A stretch of DNA of 64,000 nucleotides from positions 32,340 to 96,339 of the forward strand of contig CASENS010000007.1 in NCBI GenBank assembly GCA_949289345.1, read 5' to 3'. Positions 8,129 to 16,736 of the stretch are shown in pieces. The first letter of the stretch is position 1. Each line of letters starts with the position of its first letter. The translations under genes were made by a program, and so were the position numbers. The notes under the pieces were generated by a model. The model was not told where the DNA came from. It saw only the letters and a program-made list of their open reading frames with translations, and made no database searches. This DNA is from an uncultured Bacteroides sp. Its GTDB lineage: Bacteria; Bacteroidota; Bacteroidia; Bacteroidales; Bacteroidaceae.

Positions 8129-9015
8129 ACCTGGGACGTATGAAGCCGCTGATAATGGTTGGGTGCATAGGAATGCTCCTGTTGGCATCGTGCACGGAAC
8201 CTATTGATTGGGAGCCGGCGTTCGAGAGAAAGCCTGTGGTGAATTGTGTGCTCGACGGAAGTACGAGTGTGCAGACGTTGAGTCTGACGTACAACAATCT
8301 TCCGGGGAATCCCTACTTTGAACGGATAGACGATGCACGCATCACGCTTTATGCGGGAGACGAGCCTGTAGGCGATTTCCAACCGGACGGATATGGAGAT
8401 TGGCAGTTGCGGTATCATCCCACCCGGGGACAAGCCTACCGGCTGGAAGTGGAGATAGACGGATATCCCTTGCTGGAAGCTACTACGACCATGCCGGGTA
8501 AAGTGCCTGTGGTTTATCGGGAGAATGTGGACGAATCGGCTCCTATACATACTTATTTCCGGCAAGAATCTTATGCGTTTCCCTATTGGGCTTTCGTACT
8601 GAGACGGGAAGGTGAAGGCAACCAGCCTTCGCAAGAAGACAGGCTGTTGACAAGCGTAGGTACCAACCATCCGGCATGCGACCGCTTCAACGAAAGCGGA
8701 AGCATGATGTCCGCGTCTTATGGAAATGCCTACCGGACAGCCGAACAAGTGGGCTATCTGCGTATGGTACCGGAAGCGGAAGTAGCTTATGATTTTTATA
8801 TTGAAGCGCCGGCAGGCCGGGGATGGTATTGCTTCCGTGCCGTGTCGCCCGAATACGACGCTTACCTCAAGAGCAGTATACAAAAGATGCTTGTCTACAG
8901 TTCGTTCGACGATCCCAGCAGTTGGTTTGATGAGAATGAAGTTTATTCGAATATTCAAAATGGATTGGGCATATTCGGTGCCTGTCAAGATGTCTGGTTT
9001 AAGACCGGATTTTAA
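8125..9015 (+). CDS. DUF4249 lipoprotein, partner of TonB receptor
   Basis: A 296-residue lipoprotein with lipobox LLLASC near residue 24. The start of the mature part (CTEPIDWEPAFERKPVVNCV followed by a beta-rich segment) is typical of DUF4249, a family almost always encoded beside a TonB-dependent receptor of the kind that follows here. It probably acts as the surface lipoprotein that hands substrate to, or caps, that receptor, comparable in position to SusD. Starts at 8125 and 8140 are possible; 8125 overlaps the preceding stop. The downstream receptor begins 11 bp after its stop. Confidence 0.8.
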   Translation: MNLGRMKPLIMVGCIGMLLLASCTEPIDWEPAFERKPVVNCVLDGSTSVQTLSLTYNNLPGNPYFERIDDARITLYAGDEPVGDFQPDGYGDWQLRYHPTRGQAYRLEVEIDGYPLLEATTTMPGKVPVVYRENVDESAPIHTYFRQESYAFPYWAFVLRREGEGNQPSQEDRLLTSVGTNHPACDRFNESGSMMSASYGNAYRTAEQVGYLRMVPEAEVAYDFYIEAPAGRGWYCFRAVSPEYDAYLKSSIQKMLVYSSFDDPSSWFDENEVYSNIQNGLGIFGACQDVWFKTGF

Positions 9016-9026
9016 CTATATACACC

Positions 9027-11399
9027 ATGCGTCTCCTGTTTTTTCCCCTTATATGCTTATGCCTGTCTGCTTCGGCACTTGTGCATGGGCAAGAACAGTC
9101 CCGTAGTGTCAGCGGTCAGGTTCTGGCTGCGGATACCCAATCGCCCATCGCGGATTGCCACGTGTCGCTCTATGCGGAAAGCAAACGTATAGCCATCTGC
9201 ACGACGGATAATCAAGGCAATTTCAGCACAAGACGTATCCTGCTTGATGCCGAAAAGCGATACACGCTGAAAATAACCCACGTAAATTACCGGGAAGAGT
9301 CCGTGACTCTGCAAAATGAAAAGAGTGTCCGCGTATTTCTTACTCCCAGACAACAAAAGTTGGATGAAGTGGTGGTGTATTCTTCCTTTAGGAATACGAA
9401 TAAAGGAAACTCGTATTTATATACGCCTTCCGAAGCCGCATCCAGCATTTCGATTGTCGGCGAGCCGGATGTCGTACGTCATATTGCAGCCATGCCTGGA
9501 GTCTCACAAGGCATGGAGGGTACTTTAGGCTTGTATGTCCGTGGCAGCAACAACGGGAACAACCAGATTTTGTTGGATGGCATGCCTGTTCAAGGCTCTT
9601 CACACATCGGTATGTTTTCCGCCTTTCAGCCGGACATGATTCACGAAACTGTTTTCAGCATGGGAGGTACATCCGCCGCAAGTGGCAATTATACTTCCTC
9701 GCTGATAGAGATTGTTCCTAAGAAACAATATGGTACCCCCTTCCGGGGAAAGGTTACACTTTCGCCTTATTTAGCCGGAGGCTATCTGTCTGTCCCATTG
9801 CTAAAAGACCGGATCAGTCTTCAGGTGGGTGGAAGGCTTTCCTACCTGCCTTATATCATGGATTATATTGTGAACATTGAGCAAGATGAGGACGAAAGGG
9901 AAGATATGAACGGGCAGTTAATGGACATGACGGCCGCTTTGGATTGGAGGCTAAACGAGAGAAATATACTTTCGGCGTTGTTCTATACCACGCATGACTT
10001 CTTTGACTATCGCACGGGAGACGACCAGAACCGCTTGAATTGGAACTCGACTGCTTTCAACCTGCATTGGGGCAGCCAACTTGCTCCAAACATGAAATTG
10101 GATGTCCTTGCCTATTATACTTCGTCCTATGCCCGGCAGGAACAAAAGACGTATGCTTCTTATGCGTCGGATCAAGTTCAATCACTTTTGAGATTGGGTA
10201 CCGAACAGACTGAATGGTCCGGAAAAGCGACCTGGATGCATCAACTGTCCGATGACTTGTCATATACGGCAGGAGTACAAGTTCAGGCACTAAGTTATGT
10301 ACCGCTTTCGGAGAAGATTTTGCACCAGGTAGAACGCACAAATGGACAACAAGAGGAGCAAAACGGAACCCTCAGTTCCTTATTCGGAGAAGTCAACTAT
10401 ATGCAGACAGGCCGTTGGAATGGGAAGGTCGGATTTCGTTTAGGACATTGGAATGCCAATGGATATCGGACCTGGAATGCGGATTTCCATGCCTTAATAG
10501 ATATTTTTCTTCCGCAGGGACATGGCATTGAACTGACTTGCGACCGCATGGTGCAATACTATCATGTGTTGGAAGGACTTCCTGTCGGATGGTCCCATAA
10601 CATAGTGACGGCTGCTGACCGACAGTTCCAAGAGGAAACGACACACCAAGGTTATGCAGGCTGGTTCTGGAAACATGAATCGGCCTTGAAAGCACGAATT
10701 ACGGCCGGATTATTCTACAGACGCATGGACAACTTGTTAAGCTATATCAATTCGGTCAATCTGTTCGGGTTTGGGGATGCCACTTGGAGGGATGAGGTCA
10801 ATCAGGGAAAAGGAAAGGCTTACGGCTTGGAACTGTCGGCAACCCTACAGGGAAAAAAGTTTGGCACCACACTGTCCTACACACTCTCGCGGACAACCCG
10901 CCGCTTTCCTTTCATTAATAAGGGGCATGAGTTCCCATTTAAGTTTGACAGGAGGCATAATCTCAATTGGCAGGGAAAGTATCACTTGAGGAGTCTATAT
11001 AAGAAGGGAAGAAAAAAAGAACACTACATAAATGCTACCTTGACATACTCGTCCGGCAGCAGGGCGACACTCCCGGTAAGTTATTATGAAGGCATAACGC
11101 CTCCTTATTGGGATCAACGTGACCCGGGATGGAATTTCCCGATAGAAGTGGATGACAATGCCTATGGCAGGCAAGAGATGAGTGCTGTAAACGGGTTTAA
11201 ACTAAAGGACTATTTCAGGATAGACGCTTCTTATACATTCCATTGCCAACGTTCCCGATGGAGCCATGAACTGACTGTATCTGTATTCAATCTGTTGAAT
11301 TGGAAAAATCCCTATCTGTATTATCATTCGGATGAGGGTTGGCGTCAACTGAGCATTATACCTATTATGCCGAATATCCGATGGACGATTGAGTTCTAG
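9027..11399 (+). CDS. TonB-dependent outer membrane receptor
   Basis: A 790-residue outer membrane protein. After a signal peptide (cleavage near VHGQ), a carboxypeptidase-regulatory-like domain (about 25-110) precedes a plug (about 125-230) with LYVRGSNNGNNQILLDGMPV. The 22-strand barrel runs to the end with a terminal aromatic residue (WTIEF). The protein lacks the long SusC N-terminal pattern and belongs to the receptor type that pairs with DUF4249. It probably imports peptides or another ligand released by the C10 protease, using energy from a TonB complex. It is the last intact gene of the operon that starts at 5168. Confidence 0.88.
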   Translation: MRLLFFPLICLCLSASALVHGQEQSRSVSGQVLAADTQSPIADCHVSLYAESKRIAICTTDNQGNFSTRRILLDAEKRYTLKITHVNYREESVTLQNEKSVRVFLTPRQQKLDEVVVYSSFRNTNKGNSYLYTPSEAASSISIVGEPDVVRHIAAMPGVSQGMEGTLGLYVRGSNNGNNQILLDGMPVQGSSHIGMFSAFQPDMIHETVFSMGGTSAASGNYTSSLIEIVPKKQYGTPFRGKVTLSPYLAGGYLSVPLLKDRISLQVGGRLSYLPYIMDYIVNIEQDEDEREDMNGQLMDMTAALDWRLNERNILSALFYTTHDFFDYRTGDDQNRLNWNSTAFNLHWGSQLAPNMKLDVLAYYTSSYARQEQKTYASYASDQVQSLLRLGTEQTEWSGKATWMHQLSDDLSYTAGVQVQALSYVPLSEKILHQVERTNGQQEEQNGTLSSLFGEVNYMQTGRWNGKVGFRLGHWNANGYRTWNADFHALIDIFLPQGHGIELTCDRMVQYYHVLEGLPVGWSHNIVTAADRQFQEETTHQGYAGWFWKHESALKARITAGLFYRRMDNLLSYINSVNLFGFGDATWRDEVNQGKGKAYGLELSATLQGKKFGTTLSYTLSRTTRRFPFINKGHEFPFKFDRRHNLNWQGKYHLRSLYKKGRKKEHYINATLTYSSGSRATLPVSYYEGITPPYWDQRDPGWNFPIEVDDNAYGRQEMSAVNGFKLKDYFRIDASYTFHCQRSRWSHELTVSVFNLLNWKNPYLYYHSDEGWRQLSIIPIMPNIRWTIEF

Positions 11400-11417
11400 C
11401 ATTTTTTTGAATAGCAT

Positions 11418-11634
11418 ATGAAATCATGAATCTTATCAGCCGTCATTCTGTGTCTGGCCTGTTGTATAGACGCTTTGGCAACGGAAGACAACGAGAATTT
11501 CCACAGTTTGTTCCGGAAACTCTACGAAAGCATCAACGTGTGTATGCTCTTTCAACTCACCATTCGAAATAGTGAAAATACACCGTTGGAAAGGACTCCT
11601 TTGTTCGGACAAGATCCGATTCCCTGTTCAGACA
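11418..11634 (+). pseudogene. Probable remnant of a small exported protein
   Basis: Starting at ATG 11418 the reading is MKS-stop, then open in the same frame with ILSAVILCLACCIDALATED, which looks like a lipoprotein signal, and continues FHSLFRKLYESINVC. A nonsense codon or small indel near 11427 therefore interrupts what looks like a genuine secreted protein start. The frame runs on into the convergent efflux pump gene without obvious protein character. The fragment sits 18 bp after the TonB receptor and may be a lost sixth gene of that operon. Support is only the signal-like sequence. Confidence 0.35.
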
Positions 11635-12701
11635 TCACATTTTTCTCGCAAGATACTCGATGGCATAAACAGGCCAACGGGGAACTTTGCGGATATTTGT
11701 ACGGACTGCAGGAATGTCGCACAGAAGGAAAAGGGCGGCAAGGGCCAAGGCAATCCAAATGACATAGCCATAGACCTGTTTTATGGCTACCATTATCATG
11801 GAGTGCAAGAAATCGTGGCCAACGTATTCACCGAAGTTAAAGTGCGCCATATCTAAGTGTGTGAGCGTGAGATGTTGTCCGTAGCTCATCATGTTGTCGT
11901 TCATGAAATGCGAGAAGATGGTAGTATAAATGCCATAACCCGCCGCCCCCGCCAGATACATGTGGAGAATATTGAACACAAACAAACCCATGAAAAACTG
12001 TTCAAGACTGGGTACCGATTCGTCTAAGGCCCACATCAATGTCGGGGCAAGGATGGCATAGGCAAAGCCTCGCAGGAAGATGGCTTGTGTGAGCAGTACG
12101 AACGACATGGTGCCGATGGTAAAGACATGTGTCATTTGCCATGTAAAATGATGGCCGAACCAGGCGGCAAGCCATCCGCTTCCTTCGATGGCGGTGAGCA
12201 GGATGATGTGGAGTACGGGGAAGAATACGGCAAAATCGCGTCGGGGGTAATCCAAAGCTGGATGTTGCTCATGCACTCGAAGGTGCCTTGTATCTTAGCC
12301 ATTCCGGCGATGAAGCACACTGCCATGAGTACAGGCATCGACTGGCAATGCATTGTCACTACGTTGCATGCGCCAAGGACGATGGCGGAACCGCAGAGCA
12401 ACTGCTTGTTGGTGAAGCGGAACTTCATGCGGAAGAGCATAGGAAAATAGACTGCCATGCCCGCAAGGGTGGCATAAAGCAGGAAGAGTACGTCCTCGGT
12501 CATGAAGTTTGTGGTGCCACGGATACCATCCAGCGCACCGAGGTAGATGCCGCCGCTGAACTGGAAGCAAAGGGCGGTCAGTACATACAGCCATGGCTGC
12601 ATACGGCGAGGCACCCATCCTTTCATCATAGGCATGGAAAAGCCCGCGTTGGGTGGAGGGCCGCCGGCACTTTTCAGAAAGAATTCGGTTAATTGTCCCA
12701 T
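11635..12701 (-). pseudogene. EmrB-like MFS (DHA2) efflux pump, frameshifted and internally deleted
   Basis: The N-terminal part (from 12701, MGQLTEFFLKSAGGPPPNAG) and C-terminal part (ending 11635) are in different frames. The break is at a run of five G (12243-12247, plus strand); one extra base would join ...NIQLWITP to RRDFAVFFPVLH.... Even when joined the product is about 355 residues, against about 510-540 for 14-helix DHA2 pumps. The segment between TMSFVLLTQAI and FLRGFAYAILAPTLMW appears to lack about 150 residues of central helices. A functional exporter is unlikely. The gene is the last of a tripartite efflux operon with the adaptor and TolC-like channel upstream. Confidence 0.75.
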
Positions 12702-12707
12702 AACACA

Positions 12708-13484
12708 TCACTCCTTAACGATACATTCCACATTATAACCGCTCTTGAGCCTGGCGACGTCACCATTCTCGTCCAGCTTGATGCGTACGGTAACACGCTG
12801 TTCGACCTTCACAAAATTGCCTGTCGCATTGTCAATGGGAATGAGTGAGAAAGCGCTGCCGGTAGCGTCGGAAATGCGTTCCACCGTACCCGTATATTGT
12901 ATGCCGGGAACGGCGTCGACTGTAATTTCAGCCTTATTGCCCACCTTGATGTGAGGCAGCTGACTTTCCTTGTAGTTCGCCTCAATCCAACGTTCGCCAT
13001 TGTCAACGATACTCACCAGCGTCTGACCCGGATTGACAAGCTGGCCTGCATGAATGTTTTTCATGCCGACGGTGCCGTTGCAAGTGGCAATGATGTAGCA
13101 ATAGGAAAGATTGAGGCGGGCGAGGTCAACGGCACGACGAGCCAATTCAATGCCCTGCTCCGAGACAGAAAGCTGATGCCCCTGTTCGGTCACGACAGCC
13201 GACTGCATCTGGCGTGAACGGACTGCCTGCTCGTAAGCTGCCTTGGCGCGTAGATAGCCTGTATGTACTTCATCATACTGCTGTCGGGTGACAGCATCCT
13301 GACTGAGGAGATTCTTGAACCGATTATCCTCACGCATGGCATTCTCCATCTGTACACGTGCGTTATCGGTAAATTCTCCACTGCCGAAATGCATAAACTG
13401 GCTTACCACATAAACGGCTCCCCCCAAAAGGCAGAGCACGATGAATGCATTGTATAAATAAATGTGTATCTTGTCCTTTTCCAT
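12708..13484 (-). CDS. EmrA/HlyD-family efflux adaptor, shortened
   Basis: A 258-residue periplasmic adaptor with one N-terminal membrane helix (about 10-30), part of a coiled-coil hairpin, the second half of the lipoyl domain (NGTVGMKNIHAGQLVNPGQ) and the beta-barrel (EANYKESQLPHIKVG). Family members are usually about 330-360 residues. Here FTDNARVQ, which should lead into the first lipoyl half and first helix, is followed almost at once by MENAMREDNRFKNLLSQDAV, so about 75 residues appear deleted in frame. It would have linked the inner membrane pump to the TolC-like channel. It starts 3 bp after the channel gene. Function is doubtful. Confidence 0.75.
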   Translation of the reverse strand: MEKDKIHIYLYNAFIVLCLLGGAVYVVSQFMHFGSGEFTDNARVQMENAMREDNRFKNLLSQDAVTRQQYDEVHTGYLRAKAAYEQAVRSRQMQSAVVTEQGHQLSVSEQGIELARRAVDLARLNLSYCYIIATCNGTVGMKNIHAGQLVNPGQTLVSIVDNGERWIEANYKESQLPHIKVGNKAEITVDAVPGIQYTGTVERISDATGSAFSLIPIDNATGNFVKVEQRVTVRIKLDENGDVARLKSGYNVECIVKE

Positions 13485-13486
13485 TG

Positions 13487-14881
13487 TTATAAAGTATTTG
13501 TGATGTATTTGAGTTTGTAGAAATTATAAAGCATGTTGATGCGGGCGTCAACCAGTGCCATTTCGGCAGAGAGTTTCATATTGGAAGCATCAACCGTATC
13601 GGTAAGGAGCGCAAGCTCATTCTGATAACGATTCTGTACCACGGAGTAGTTCTGGTTGGCAAGTTCCACCTGCTTCTGCTGCGTCTTCACCTCAGTGTAG
13701 GAGGTAAGAAGATTGGTGTAATTTGCCTGTACGCTATTCTCCACACCCTCACAAGCCAAGGCCAACGCTTCCTGCGACTGCTGATGCTCTATGCGTGCCT
13801 TGCGGATGTCGTGCCTGTTTTTCCAAAGACTGCCAAGACTGAATTTTACACCGATTCCGATAAACCACACGTTCGCATTGCAATCCTTCGGGATGAGGTC
13901 TTGTGTATAAGGCCCAAAGAAATTATTTTCTGCTACAACAGCCACAGAAGGCAATGATTTTGCTTTTGCCTGCCTTATCTTCTGTTCTGCAAGACTGGTG
14001 GCGACAGTTGCCTGACGGATACCAAGGTTGTTGTCCGATGCTGTCCGCTGCCATGTCTCTTGAGCGGAGATTGCCGAGATCGCATTTATTTCTATACTGA
14101 GTTCGTCCTTATCAGGAACTATAACTGTCAGTTCGGGTAAGTGAAGTGTTGTGACCAACTGGTGGTTAATGATGGTGGAAGCATCGGTGAGCTTCGTCAG
14201 CGTGAGTTCAAGACTCTGCAGCTGGAACTCATAGCGCGTGATGTCGTTCTGCAAAACAGTGCCCTGCTCATGGCGGGCTTTCATTTGATTTATCTCTTGA
14301 CGCGTAAGCGCGATATTCTGGCGGACTACTTCTATCTGATTGTCCAATTTGCAAAGGTCAAGATAATAACCCGTCAATAAGAAGCGCACCTCTTGGCGGT
14401 TCTTCTCCACATCGAGTTCTGCCATTTCCTTGTTCAGTTCCGCCATGCGGATGCCCGAGCGGATTGCACCCCCGGCATATACTGTCTGCGATACTTGAGC
14501 CGTAAAACTATTGCCCCAATGAGGAGTGTCCTGCTTGCCGTTTGGCACAGGAATGACTCCCACACCCGGCACAGCGTAATCGGTTGTTTCATGGGTCGAA
14601 AAACCTCGCGACAGCATGAAGGCATTGCCCGTATAACTGCCTTGAAGACTCAAATCCATACTCGGCAACAAAGCTGCTTTGGCTGCTGCCACTCCTTCAT
14701 TGGCCGCTCGCAGAGCCGCCTCGCTGACCCTCACCTTCTGACTCTGTTGGTCGGCAAGATTGTAAAGTGTTGTGAGTGTCATCGTCTGTACAGCCCTCTC
14801 TTGCGCGTATATAGGCATAAGACAAGCTTCTCCGGCCATCAGAGCGACAGCCAAAGCAAAATAAACCATAAGTTTGTTCAT
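13487..14881 (-). CDS. TolC-family outer membrane efflux channel
   Basis: A 464-residue protein. The start at 14881 is chosen because MNKLMVYFALAVALMAGEAC forms a signal peptide; the frame remains open to 15001, but the extra residues do not look secreted. Two repeats of long alpha-helical hairpins with beta segments, for example VSQTVYAGGAIRSG and GIGVKFSLGSLWKNRHDI, are typical of outer membrane efflux proteins. It is the first gene of the efflux operon, followed by the shortened adaptor and broken pump, so it may now serve other inner membrane partners or be on the way to loss. Confidence 0.87.
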   Translation of the reverse strand: MNKLMVYFALAVALMAGEACLMPIYAQERAVQTMTLTTLYNLADQQSQKVRVSEAALRAANEGVAAAKAALLPSMDLSLQGSYTGNAFMLSRGFSTHETTDYAVPGVGVIPVPNGKQDTPHWGNSFTAQVSQTVYAGGAIRSGIRMAELNKEMAELDVEKNRQEVRFLLTGYYLDLCKLDNQIEVVRQNIALTRQEINQMKARHEQGTVLQNDITRYEFQLQSLELTLTKLTDASTIINHQLVTTLHLPELTVIVPDKDELSIEINAISAISAQETWQRTASDNNLGIRQATVATSLAEQKIRQAKAKSLPSVAVVAENNFFGPYTQDLIPKDCNANVWFIGIGVKFSLGSLWKNRHDIRKARIEHQQSQEALALACEGVENSVQANYTNLLTSYTEVKTQQKQVELANQNYSVVQNRYQNELALLTDTVDASNMKLSAEMALVDARINMLYNFYKLKYITNTL

Positions 14882-15081
14882 GAAATAAAGATAGATGTAT
14901 TGTTGTTCATTATTCTTTTCCTGTAACCGTTGACCATTGTTCATTCCCTCGGAAATGCTAATAATGAACCCTTTGAGTTCGGACAGCCTGACATCTGCCA
15001 CAATGCGCTACAAACTGCCTCATCAGGGAATATAAAAGATGAGAACCGAATTTCGAGCACTATTGATTAAGAAATCCGGCG

Positions 15082-15089
15082 CAAAAGTA
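15082..15089 (-). promoter_or_regulatory. -7 promoter element for the efflux operon
   Basis: Read on the minus strand the site is TACTTTTG followed by CGCC, a perfect TAnnTTTG element. Transcription would start near 15075, leaving a leader of about 190 nt before the TolC-like start at 14881. The gap 14882-15229 contains nothing else I can support. Confidence 0.6.
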
Positions 15090-15229
15090 CAAATTAAATT
15101 TCAATATGGGATTAAAAAGCCGGAGCGATTTTAGAGAAATTTAAGAAACCGCTTTCCTGTTAGCGTTGTTTGTAATTTCATCCCTTTATCCTTTCCCAAC
15201 GGTGTAATCGTCTTTCTGACGGATGGAAA

Positions 15230-16669
15230 CTATAGCAGCGGGGAGAGCAAACGTACAAAACTTTCCAGCATTTTGCGTGAAGGGGGACGCTTTTCCCAAT
15301 GCTTTAAGTGCAACTGTTCACAGTCCCGTTGGTCATGTAGGAACACTTCGCGCATCTGTAAGGCGAATTCTGTGTCGTAGATGAAAGCGTTCACTTCGAA
15401 GTTGTGTTCAAAACTGCGGAAATCCATATTGGTGGAACCGATTGTGGACATTTGGTCATCGGAGACCATTAATTTGGAATGCAGGAAACCTTTCCGGTAG
15501 AAATAGACTTTTACTCCGGCATGCAGCATGTCGGCCAGGTAGGAGCAGGTAGCCAAATGGGTCAGACGGGAGTCGGCGCGCCAAGGAAGCATCAGCCGTA
15601 TGTCCACCCCGGCCAAAGCTGCTGTCTGTAATGCTACGAGTATCGTTTCAGTAGGCAAAAAATAAGGGGTCTGAATATAAAAGTATTTTTTCGCCCTGTA
15701 AATGGCCATGGCGAGTCCTTGCATGATTTCTTTCCACTCGCCCACCGGTTCGCTGGTGACTATTTGCGCCAATGCGGTTCCTTCCGTAACGGTTTTGGGG
15801 AAATAGACAGCCTTTGTCAGCAGGGTGCGGTCTACGAAATACCAGTCCAGCAGGAAGGCTGTTTGCAGGCCGTGTACGGCTTTGCCTGCTATCAGTAGGT
15901 GTGTGTCGCGCCAGACGCCCCATTCCACTCCGCGTATGTAGCGTTCGGCTACGTTCATTCCTCCTACAAAACCCACGCGTCCGTCGATAATCACCAGCTT
16001 GCGGTGGTTGCGATAATTCATTTTGCTGGTGAACAGGGGAAAACGTACCTTCAAGAAACTGCGTACTTCGATGCCGGCTTCACGCATAGTCTCGAAAAAA
16101 CGGTTTGGAACATGCCAGCACCCTACATCGTCATAAAGTACGCGAACCTCTATGCCTTCACGGGCCTTCTGTATCAGTGCGTCGCGTACCAGACGTCCGA
16201 TGGGGTCGTCCTCGAAGATGTAAAACTCAACATGGATGTGATGGGTGGCTTTCTGTATCTCGCGCAACAATGCCTCCAACATGGCTTCTCCGGTCGTAAA
16301 AGATTCGAGTCTGTTGCCGTCGAAAGGGAAGGATTGATTGGTATGTTGGAACAAGGAAATCAGCCGGCTGTAATCTTCCGGAATAATGGTGGATGTTTGG
16401 GCCATGTATTCCAGCATCGGCTTCTTTAAGAGGCTGTTGTACCCCTTCCGGCTTATCATCCGTTCGTGTCGCTGGCTGCGGCCAAAGAAGAAATACAACA
16501 CCAGGCCGATGATGGGAAGGAATATCAGAACAAGTACCCATGCCAGGGTTTTCACCGGATTGCGGTTGTCGAGTATGATAACCACAATGGTACCTACGAT
16601 TAAGCCGAGGTAAACCACATTGAATACGGTTCCGGCTATTTGGCCCAGCAGTGCTGTTAAATCTATCAT
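15230..16669 (-). CDS. cls: Cardiolipin synthase
   Basis: A 479-residue membrane phospholipase-D superfamily enzyme that joins two phosphatidylglycerols to make cardiolipin. Two N-terminal membrane helices (about 14-33 and 42-62) precede two catalytic HKD motifs: His222/Lys224/Asp229 in NHRKLVIIDG and His397/Lys399/Asp404 in LHSKLMVSDDQ. Length and helix layout match bacterial Cls. It is transcribed leftward. Its start codon forms the base of a 13-bp hairpin (16668-16699), which may restrict initiation. The 67-bp gap to the upstream barrel gene has no terminator in this direction, so read-through is possible. Confidence 0.93.
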   Translation of the reverse strand: MIDLTALLGQIAGTVFNVVYLGLIVGTIVVIILDNRNPVKTLAWVLVLIFLPIIGLVLYFFFGRSQRHERMISRKGYNSLLKKPMLEYMAQTSTIIPEDYSRLISLFQHTNQSFPFDGNRLESFTTGEAMLEALLREIQKATHHIHVEFYIFEDDPIGRLVRDALIQKAREGIEVRVLYDDVGCWHVPNRFFETMREAGIEVRSFLKVRFPLFTSKMNYRNHRKLVIIDGRVGFVGGMNVAERYIRGVEWGVWRDTHLLIAGKAVHGLQTAFLLDWYFVDRTLLTKAVYFPKTVTEGTALAQIVTSEPVGEWKEIMQGLAMAIYRAKKYFYIQTPYFLPTETILVALQTAALAGVDIRLMLPWRADSRLTHLATCSYLADMLHAGVKVYFYRKGFLHSKLMVSDDQMSTIGSTNMDFRSFEHNFEVNAFIYDTEFALQMREVFLHDQRDCEQLHLKHWEKRPPSRKMLESFVRLLSPLL

Positions 16670-16699
16670 TTGTTTCCCATGCTTTTATGGGAAACAAAT
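16668..16699 (-). promoter_or_regulatory. 13-bp perfect hairpin covering the cls start codon
   Basis: ATTTGTTTCCCAT at 16668-16680 is exactly complementary to 16687-16699, with a 6-nt loop. In the minus-strand message the 3' arm ends on the first two bases of the cls AUG, so the region before the start codon is paired. No U-tract follows on the minus strand, which argues against a terminator. It may act as a translational switch or an RNA processing site. Confidence 0.6.
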
Positions 16700-16736
16700 G
16701 TAGAAAAAACAAATTAAAAAAACAAACAGTTTCTTA

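Noticed and set aside
8002-8988. 328-codon minus-strand frame
   Set aside because: It is antisense to the DUF4249 lipoprotein gene, whose family, lipobox and operon position are clear.
11475-11762. 95-codon plus-strand frame as an intact gene
   Set aside because: Its start lies inside a signal-like region that needs upstream sequence interrupted by a stop, and its second half is antisense to the pump gene; kept only as a probable remnant.
16668-16699. Reading the cls hairpin as a transcription terminator
   Set aside because: A T-run is missing downstream in either direction, and the stem includes the cls start codon.
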